Assembly (NCBI GenBank): GCA_020437755.1
Contig: JAGQVX010000023.1
Coordinates: 1 to 36,814 of the forward strand
From: Flavobacteriales bacterium
Lineage (GTDB): Bacteria; Bacteroidota; Bacteroidia; Flavobacteriales_D; Sanyastnellaceae
Length of the DNA stretch: 36,814 nt
Direction of reading: 5' to 3'
The translations under genes and the position numbers were made by a program. Shown in pieces: positions 30,759 to 36,814 of this stretch. A model generated the notes under the pieces. The model was not told the DNA's origin, did no database searches, and worked only from the letters and a program-made list of their open reading frames with translations. Positions within the stretch are counted from its first letter, which is position 1, and the number at the start of each line of letters is the position of its first letter.

Positions 30759-32283
30759 TCACCTTGTAGAAACAATAGCCATACTTACCGATGAAGAGCG
30801 AAGGGAATTTCGGGCTTTCATACAGCGGCGACGTTCAAAAAAGGAGCGAAAAGACCTCGAGTTGTTTGATATTCTCGCCAGTCAGGACGAGCTGAAACCA
30901 CGCGAAATTGCAGGCAAACTCTATGGCAAGCCCATGCTCAATGCCTACCATACGCTGCGCAAGAGACTGGTCAAAGAACTGCTCGATTTTACCATGCTTA
31001 AAAGTATGGACGAGGATAATACTTCGTATTCTACGTTGCTCGGCATGCTGGCCATGGCCCGGCGGCTCATCGATAAAAACCGCGCTGACATTGCGCGTCG
31101 TTATCTGGATAAGGCTGAACAACTAGCATTACAGACCGAAACATTCGACCTGCTCGACAATATTTACAATCTGAAGATTCGGTATGCACATGAGTTGGAT
31201 ATGGACGTGACACAGATCATCAGCTCTGCACAGAAATACCGCGAAGAAGCCGAAGTAGAAGAGAAAGTCAACATGGCGTATGGGTTGATTCGTCAGCGGC
31301 TCAATGAGATTCGCCTCACTGGAGAAACACGCAGTTTGAGTTCCCTCATGACCAGTGTGCTTCGCGAAATCAATCTGGACGAAGATCGAATTGTGAGTCC
31401 GTCATTGATGTTCTTGCTGGTATCCATGACCCGCAGCGCGGTGATTGCAACCAAGAATTACCACTTGTTCGACCCGTATGTCACGGCGATCTATGATCGG
31501 TTGGTGCAGGCCGAGGCATTCTCAAAAAAGGACCACTTACATCATCTTTGGTTCCTCTATATGATTGCCCATGTTAAATACCGAAATCGCGATTTTGAGG
31601 CCGCCCGAAAGTATGTAGATGAACTCACCGAGCGCGTCTCCGATTTCAACAAGCTCCACTACAACCGGTTTTATCCACGTGTAGTAATGCTGGATGCTGC
31701 AGTGTACAGCTATATGCAGGAAAACGAGGAGGCCATTCGAATTCTCCAAAACGCATTGGGCGATGATCGCCTGAATTTATCGGTAGAAGACAAGTGCAAT
31801 ATGACCCTCAACCTGGCTGTATACCATTTCCAGGCCGAAGACTTTCGCAGCGCAAATCGTGTGTTGCGCGATATGGGACATTCCGACAAATGGCTCGAAA
31901 ACCGCATGGGTGTGGAGTGGCGATTTAAAAAGAACCTTATTGAGATCATTGTGCAGGTGGAAATGGGAAATTCCGAGATTGCTCTTTCTCGAATCGCCTC
32001 GATGGATCGGTATTTCAGCGGATTTTTCGAAAACGAGATGTACCAGCGGGCACGCATCTTTCTGGGATTGATCAAGCACGTAATCGAAAAACCGGAAAGC
32101 GTGACCACGGAGGCCTTTTCGAAGAAAGTGGATGATACCATTATCAGGCTCCCCGGACACCGCGAGGATATTCAAGCTATGACATTTTACTGCTGGCTGA
32201 AAAGCAAGATGCAGAGACGACCCTATTACCCTGTTTTGGTGGAAACAGTGCGCTCATTTGGCAAGGAACATCCAAGCGAATAA
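30754..32283 (+). CDS. Helical-repeat (TPR-like) protein of unknown function
   Basis: A 509-residue, almost wholly alpha-helical, cytoplasmic-looking protein. The first ~90 residues are compact and basic (LTDEERREFRAFIQRRRSKK, REIAGKLYGKPMLNAYHTLR), resembling a winged-helix or DNA-binding-type module, though I cannot name a family. The remainder is a chain of helix pairs with TPR spacing (ARRYLDKAEQLAL, DFEAARKYVDELTERV, NEEAIRILQNAL, YHFQAEDFRSANRVL). It has no signal peptide. A near-consensus -7 element (TACCTTTC, 30717-30724) lies upstream. The leader and start codon contain two copies of the dispersed word. It is followed by a lipoprotein gene after 17 bases. Confidence 0.82.
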   Translation: MDHLVETIAILTDEERREFRAFIQRRRSKKERKDLELFDILASQDELKPREIAGKLYGKPMLNAYHTLRKRLVKELLDFTMLKSMDEDNTSYSTLLGMLAMARRLIDKNRADIARRYLDKAEQLALQTETFDLLDNIYNLKIRYAHELDMDVTQIISSAQKYREEAEVEEKVNMAYGLIRQRLNEIRLTGETRSLSSLMTSVLREINLDEDRIVSPSLMFLLVSMTRSAVIATKNYHLFDPYVTAIYDRLVQAEAFSKKDHLHHLWFLYMIAHVKYRNRDFEAARKYVDELTERVSDFNKLHYNRFYPRVVMLDAAVYSYMQENEEAIRILQNALGDDRLNLSVEDKCNMTLNLAVYHFQAEDFRSANRVLRDMGHSDKWLENRMGVEWRFKKNLIEIIVQVEMGNSEIALSRIASMDRYFSGFFENEMYQRARIFLGLIKHVIEKPESVTTEAFSKKVDDTIIRLPGHREDIQAMTFYCWLKSKMQRRPYYPVLVETVRSFGKEHPSE

Positions 32284-32300
32284 TTCGGTATCTTTGGGTC

Positions 32301-32795
32301 ATGAAAAAATGGGTCCTTTTCCTCGCAATTCTGCCTTTCTTTTTAGCTTCATGTGAGCCACATTCACAAAAGGCAGCCACTTACAATGATGCCATTATCG
32401 ACCATCAAATTGCCATTAGTCAGGCATTCGATGCGCTCGATACCACATTCAATGAATATGTAGCAGATGAGATGGACTACGCCCACCTGATGCTCCGCTC
32501 GAAGATTGAAACCGGTCAACGCGTTCTGGATACCTTGGGGGGATTTGAAGGGGATGAGTCGCTCCTGAAGGCGGCCCGACAGCTCTTTGATTTCTACGAC
32601 AACGTAAGCAGCAATGAATACGTGCAAATGATCGATATAATGAAAATCCCGGATTCTTTGTACACTGCTGAAGATCAGGAACGTGCGTCACAAGTTGAAG
32701 AAGAAATCATCAACAGGTTTAACCAGGCACAAGAAGCCTTTACATCAGCACAGGCCGATTTTGGCAAAGAATACAACGTGGTATTCGAGGAATAA
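32301..32795 (+). CDS. Small lipoprotein, LIC11966-like
   Basis: 164 residues with a lipoprotein signal (MKKWVLFLAILPFFLASC, lipobox LASC) and an acidic helical body (YNDAIIDHQIAISQAFDALD, ETGQRVLDTLGGFEGDESLL, INRFNQAQEAFTSAQADFGKEY). The spacing of its helices resembles the LIC11966 family of surface lipoproteins, a tentative match from memory. TATCTTTG, an exact -7 element, ends 4 bases before the ATG, so a leaderless or very short-leader transcript is possible; no good -33 element goes with it. The gene also lies 17 bases after the helical-repeat gene. It ends one base from the convergent mfd stop. Confidence 0.8.
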   Translation: MKKWVLFLAILPFFLASCEPHSQKAATYNDAIIDHQIAISQAFDALDTTFNEYVADEMDYAHLMLRSKIETGQRVLDTLGGFEGDESLLKAARQLFDFYDNVSSNEYVQMIDIMKIPDSLYTAEDQERASQVEEEIINRFNQAQEAFTSAQADFGKEYNVVFEE

Positions 32796-32796
32796 G

Positions 32797-35700
32797 TCAG
32801 TCCTGTAGTTGATCTACTCCTCGCAGTCGCTGCAAGATATCTACCGCTTTTTCGATGGTCTCAACGGCATCGAATTTCATGCGCAGACCTCCGGCTTTTT
32901 CGTACATCTCCCCTTCTCGTGGATTGTGCTTCATGAAGTCCAATATGCGGGTGAAAGATTCAGACTGGTAGTAGGGCGAATCTTCACGGGATACGAAGTA
33001 CCCAATGAGTTTACCGCTTTTGATAATGAGTTTTTCAAAGCCGATTTCCGAAGCCAACCATCGCATGCGAATGGTTTGAATGAGGTCTTTGGCCTGGTCG
33101 GGTAACGGCCCGAAGCGGTCGATCAATCGCTCGGTGAAGGCTTTCAGTTCGCGCTCGGTATTGCAGCCGTCGAGTTCTTTGTAGAGGGAAATGCGCTCTG
33201 AAATTTGCGAAACATAATCATCAGGGAAGAGAATTTCAAAGTCGGTTTCCAGGGCTGTCTCCCGCACAAACTGCTGACTTTCTACCTCCTCTTCTTCAAG
33301 CATCTGGCGGAATTCGTCTTGCTTCAACTCCTGCATGGCCTCTTCAAGAATTTTCTGATAGGTTTCGATACCGATATCGGCCATAAATCCGCTTTGCTCA
33401 GCACCCAGCAAGTTACCTGCGCCGCGAATGTCAAGGTCGCGCATGGCAATATTCATCCCGGAACCCAGATCACTAAACTGCTCCAGTGCCTGCAATCGCT
33501 TGCGGGAGTCGGAAGGCAGCAGGTGCATGGGAGGAGCCAGTAGGTAACAAAATGCCTTTTTATTGGACCTGCCAACACGTCCGCGGAGCTGGTGCAGGTC
33601 ACTCAGACCGTAGTTCTGTGCCTCGTTGATGATGATGGTGTTGGCATTGGCGATGTCAATTCCCGACTCGATGATCGTTGTAGCGAGCAGCACATCATAG
33701 GCGCCATCGATGAAGTCTCCCATGATCTCCTCCAGTTTCGCGCCGTCCATTTGGCCGTGTCCAATCCCTACCCGAACATCAGGAACCAAACGCTGAATCA
33801 TGCCGGCAACTTCCTTGATATTGGCAATGCGATTGTGCACAAAATACACCTGTCCACCCCTGCTAATCTCATAGCTCACCGCGTCACGAATGATCTCTTC
33901 GTTGAACGGACAAATCTCGGTTTGAATAGGATAGCGGTTGGCTGGAGGCGTGCGCAGAATGGAAAGATCGCGTGCTCCCATCATGGAAAATTGCAGCGTT
34001 CGAGGAATAGGCGTTGCCGTAAGCGTAAGGGTGTCAACGTTGGCCTTGAGCGTTTTAAGCTTGTCTTTAACAGACACACCGAACTTTTGCTCCTCGTCGA
34101 TAATAAGCAGACCCAAATCCTTGAATTTCACACTCTTACCTACTAGAGCATGAGTACCAATGATGATGTCAATTTCACCGGCTTGCAGTCGCTTCAACGT
34201 ATCGGTTTTCTTCTTGGCCGATTTAAACCGGTTGAGATAATCCACTTTGCAGGGGAACTCCGCCAGACGGGCTTTAAAGCTTTTGTAATGTTGCAGCGAT
34301 AGAATAGTGGTAGGCACCAGTATCGCCACCTGCTTGCTATCGGACACGGCCTTAAACGCCGCCCGCACGGCGATTTCGGTTTTGCCGAATCCTACATCAC
34401 CACATACCAGACGGTCCATGGGGTGAGGACTTTCCATGTCCTTCTTCACATCTTCGGTAGCTGTCACCTGATCGGGAGTATCCTCATACATGAAGGAAGC
34501 CTCGAGCTCGGTTTGAAGATAGGTATCGGGAGTATAGGCGAATCCGGGTGTTGTTTTACGCTTGGCGTAGAGCTTGAGCAAATCGTAGGCAATTTCTTTA
34601 ACCCTCGTTTTGGTTTTCTTCTTGAGGTTCTGCCAGGCCTGAGTTCCAAGTTTGTTGATCTTGGGCTGCCCCCCGTCCTTACTGGTAAATTTCGAAATCC
34701 GGTGCAAACTGTGAATACTCACATAGAGCACATCGCCGTCTTTGTAAGTAAGACGGATAGCTTCCTGCTCCTTGCCGTTGACTTCAATTTTATGCAATCC
34801 TGCAAATTGTCCGATGCCGTGATCGATATGTACCACGTAGTCACCGGTCTGCAGTTGGTTAATTTCACGAAGAGTGAGTGCTTCCTTATTCTTGGCAAAT
34901 CCCTCTTTCAGTCGGAATCGGTGGTAGCGCTCGAAAATCTGGTGGTCGGTATAGCAGAGGAGCTTTTGTTCCTTGTCCACAAAACCTTCCGACAACTCAA
35001 CAGTAAGGGGTGTAAAATGAACCTCATGATCTTTATCCTCGAAAATGGAGTATAGCCGTTCAATTTGCTTCGGCTGACCCGAAGAGATCAGGGTCTTGTA
35101 ACCCTGGCGATCCATATTGGCCAGGTTGGTGCTGAGCATGTCAAAATTTTTGGCGAATGCCGGCTGCACTGCCAAATCAAACGTGACAATCTCCCCCTCA
35201 ACGAAATACCTCCGACTGCCAAACTCCACGGTTGTGGCATCGGAAGTAAGGTGTTTGAATTCGTGTTCGCCAATGTATAATTCCGACGGTTCCAGGTGGT
35301 TGGTCAGTGCTTCTAGCTTTTCATATTGGCGTTCAGCTTTTTCAAACTCGAGGCCCATCTCATGCGCACAGCCCTGGTAATCGGCATACCAAAACACAGT
35401 ATCACCGCCAATAAACTCGAAAAAAGACTCGCTGCTTTCTTCGATGAGTTTTTCACCCAGACTGGGAATGATGGTCGCACGAGCCATTTTCCCGATAGAC
35501 AATTGCGTATCAGGTTCAAACTTTCGAATGCTTTCGACTTCATCACCGAAAAACTCAATGCGGTAGGGGTGATCGAAAGAAAAAGAGAATACATCCACAA
35601 TACCTCCGCGCACGGAGTATTGTCCGGGTTCATAGACGTAATCCACCTTCGCGAAACCAAACTCATGAAACGCCTCATCGATAAAATCCATATCGAAATG

Positions 35701-36147
35701 GTCGCCCACCTTGACATCGAAGGTGTTTTTGGTGAGTTGTTTCTTGGTGGTCACTTTCTCGGCTAAAGCTTCCGGAAAGGAAACTACAATGAGGAGATTG
35801 TGCTCTTTGTTGATCTCATTGAGCACCTCCGCACGCATGGAAATGTTGGCATTCTCGGTAGTTTCCGTGGCATAGGGCACGCGGGCCGAACGCGGAAAAA
35901 ACAAGACTTTCGTATCGGTGTACAGACTTTCGAGATCGTTGTGGAAGTAGGCCGCTGATTCCTTATCGGGCATCACCACCAGATGCGTGCCACGGTGTAC
36001 TTGCATAGCTGAACCAGCTACAAGTGCTTGTGAAGAGCCAATGAGTCCTTTGAGGTGGGTTTTACTGCCGCGTGGATGCAATCCTCCCACGACCTTACCC
36101 ACACGGAGGTCTTTTTCATAAATCGCCAGGAGCTCGCCCACAGTCAC
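32797..36147 (-). CDS. mfd: Transcription-repair coupling factor Mfd
   Basis: A 1116-residue, full-length Mfd. It displaces RNA polymerase stalled at DNA damage and recruits UvrA for nucleotide-excision repair. Domains in order: UvrB-like module ~30-290 (GGIVDVFSFSFDHPYRIEFF), RNA polymerase interaction domain ~430-500 (GDYVVHIDHGIGQFAGLHKI), SF2 helicase ~540-900 with Walker A (CGDVGFGKTE), DEEQ box (IIDEEQKFGV), TLTATPIPRTL and motif VI (QLRGRVGRSNKKAFCYLL), then the TRCF C-terminal domain (FGPLPDQAKDLI). The start is a GTG at 36147; a second GTG two codons on is possible. A variant of the dispersed word is at 35148. Confidence 0.98.
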   Translation of the reverse strand: MTVGELLAIYEKDLRVGKVVGGLHPRGSKTHLKGLIGSSQALVAGSAMQVHRGTHLVVMPDKESAAYFHNDLESLYTDTKVLFFPRSARVPYATETTENANISMRAEVLNEINKEHNLLIVVSFPEALAEKVTTKKQLTKNTFDVKVGDHFDMDFIDEAFHEFGFAKVDYVYEPGQYSVRGGIVDVFSFSFDHPYRIEFFGDEVESIRKFEPDTQLSIGKMARATIIPSLGEKLIEESSESFFEFIGGDTVFWYADYQGCAHEMGLEFEKAERQYEKLEALTNHLEPSELYIGEHEFKHLTSDATTVEFGSRRYFVEGEIVTFDLAVQPAFAKNFDMLSTNLANMDRQGYKTLISSGQPKQIERLYSIFEDKDHEVHFTPLTVELSEGFVDKEQKLLCYTDHQIFERYHRFRLKEGFAKNKEALTLREINQLQTGDYVVHIDHGIGQFAGLHKIEVNGKEQEAIRLTYKDGDVLYVSIHSLHRISKFTSKDGGQPKINKLGTQAWQNLKKKTKTRVKEIAYDLLKLYAKRKTTPGFAYTPDTYLQTELEASFMYEDTPDQVTATEDVKKDMESPHPMDRLVCGDVGFGKTEIAVRAAFKAVSDSKQVAILVPTTILSLQHYKSFKARLAEFPCKVDYLNRFKSAKKKTDTLKRLQAGEIDIIIGTHALVGKSVKFKDLGLLIIDEEQKFGVSVKDKLKTLKANVDTLTLTATPIPRTLQFSMMGARDLSILRTPPANRYPIQTEICPFNEEIIRDAVSYEISRGGQVYFVHNRIANIKEVAGMIQRLVPDVRVGIGHGQMDGAKLEEIMGDFIDGAYDVLLATTIIESGIDIANANTIIINEAQNYGLSDLHQLRGRVGRSNKKAFCYLLAPPMHLLPSDSRKRLQALEQFSDLGSGMNIAMRDLDIRGAGNLLGAEQSGFMADIGIETYQKILEEAMQELKQDEFRQMLEEEEVESQQFVRETALETDFEILFPDDYVSQISERISLYKELDGCNTERELKAFTERLIDRFGPLPDQAKDLIQTIRMRWLASEIGFEKLIIKSGKLIGYFVSREDSPYYQSESFTRILDFMKHNPREGEMYEKAGGLRMKFDAVETIEKAVDILQRLRGVDQLQD
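35148..35161 (+). repeat. ATTTGSCGAATGSC word, one mismatch, in mfd
   Basis: TTTTGGCGAATGCC; on the coding (minus) strand it encodes PAFAKN. Confidence 0.5.
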
Positions 36148-36343
36148 GCCGCGAAATTAACAAGAAGCGAGCGTTGTTTGACGGATTTCCTCACAATTGA
36201 GATAATTCTCCACCGATCTCTAACAACAGGAATAATAACCGATGTATAGAGCTACTGAAAAAGACTACAGGAATGTAGGATACAACCTCACGACCAGCAG
36301 ATGGATGGTGGGGTATAAGCACGCATACATTTAAAACATTTTT

Positions 36344-36661
36344 ATGACTTATTACGAACCGCGGTTGAACCTAACCGAAGTAGACCCAAGCACCAATCAG
36401 TGGGAATTGACAGTAGAAATTTACTATCCGGCAGGTGAAACCGGACAAGCAGTTTCCGATACCGTAACCGGCGGACGACGTGAGATTGTAGTTGATGTTA
36501 TTAACAACCCCGTATTCCAACACGATCATTTAGTAACTTCCACCCGCACTTACACACGACAAACTGGTGAAAATGAAGTGGTTGTTACCGTTAAAAAGGA
36601 TGGGAAGAAGAAGGGGCAGGGGATTATTGCTTACCATTTTTCTTCAAGCAGCGCTGCATAG
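36344..36661 (+). CDS. Small protein of unknown function
   Basis: A 105-residue protein with no signal peptide or membrane segment. It is rich in Thr, Val and charged residues in an alternating, beta-sandwich-like pattern (WELTVEIYYPAG, RREIVVDVINNPVF, HLVTSTRTYTRQTGENEVVV), then a Lys-rich turn (KKDGKKKGQG) and a final strand with a Ser/Ala tail. I do not recognise a family. TACATTTA about 12-18 bases upstream is one base off the -7 consensus. It stands alone, divergent from mfd, and is followed by a hairpin at 36699. Confidence 0.68.
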   Translation: MTYYEPRLNLTEVDPSTNQWELTVEIYYPAGETGQAVSDTVTGGRREIVVDVINNPVFQHDHLVTSTRTYTRQTGENEVVVTVKKDGKKKGQGIIAYHFSSSSAA

Positions 36662-36698
36662 CCCATTTTATTGTTCATTGAAAGCTTCACCAGAAGCT

Positions 36699-36735
36699 AA
36701 TTGCCGAAGTCTTAACGATTCTTCGGCAATTTCTC
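36699..36735 (+). terminator. Probable terminator of the 36344 gene
   Basis: AATTGCCGAAG and CTTCGGCAATT form a perfect 11-bp stem with an 11-base loop, followed by a short TCTCTT tract. The T-run is weak, so read-through or a role in both directions is possible. Confidence 0.7.
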
Positions 36736-36814
36736 TTGTACATACTCGAAACCTGTTGTACGAAGGACTGTTTGATAGTGCCTTTGTAATAGCCAATGAA
36801 GGCCTAAGACATGC

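Noticed and set aside
30660-30760. A one-base deletion as the cause of the acyltransferase fusion stop
   Set aside because: Adding one A would extend AFAK to AKIG as in Aas, but the following codons have no similarity to the Aas lid, so a simple frameshift does not restore the domain.
1-36814. CRISPR array, prophage or insertion sequence
   Set aside because: No regularly spaced direct repeats, transposase, integrase or phage structural genes were seen; the repeats found are scattered single words.

Overview
The window looks like a chromosomal segment of a Bacteroidota bacterium, most likely Flavobacteriales or a close relative. Support comes from GldH, a type IX secretion (T9SS) trio of a giant adhesin with a type B sorting domain, a PorP/SprF protein and a TPR-PD40-OmpA protein, a second T9SS substrate with a type A tail, a cysteine-rich RicT homologue, and several promoters of the Bacteroidota form TTG-N18-22-TAnnTTTG. 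There are no phage, transposase or CRISPR signs. Most of it reads as core genome with lineage-specific surface genes.

Layout. 1-5629 (minus): the start of a CUB/PKD surface protein running off the left edge, a small secreted protein, gldH, ricT, and an ECF sigma factor overlapping its membrane anti-sigma partner. 5806-14447 (minus): adhesin > PorP/SprF > OmpA in one tight operon. 14800-15024: tRNA-Gln with its own promoter and terminator, divergent from an aldehyde dehydrogenase (to 16487). 16491-18398: a 35-residue small protein, a coiled-coil OmpA lipoprotein and a candidate structured RNA. 18399-26798: a cysteine-repeat lipoprotein, recJ, an MscS-type channel, a thioredoxin-fold protein, a TM2 protein, queA, truB and a kelch-repeat T9SS substrate. 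27040-36661: an outer-membrane-like protein, a 1021-residue LplT/PlsC/acyl-ligase fusion, a helical-repeat protein, a lipoprotein, mfd and an unknown 105-residue protein.

How the genes connect. The adhesin, PorP/SprF and OmpA proteins should form a surface-adhesin export and anchoring unit, with the sigma/anti-sigma pair directly downstream on the same strand and gldH two genes further on. recJ, mfd, queA, truB and tRNA-Gln are ordinary information-processing genes. The three-part fusion belongs to lysophospholipid uptake and re-acylation, but its ligase domain has lost its ATP-handling motifs.

The most striking signal is not a gene. A 14-base hairpin word, ATTTGSCGAATGSC, in which the two S positions covary, occurs eight times exactly and six more times with one mismatch. 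It lies both between and inside genes, on both strands, and repeatedly at stop or start codons. I do not recognise it. It could be an uptake-type signal, a highly iterated palindrome or a protein site.
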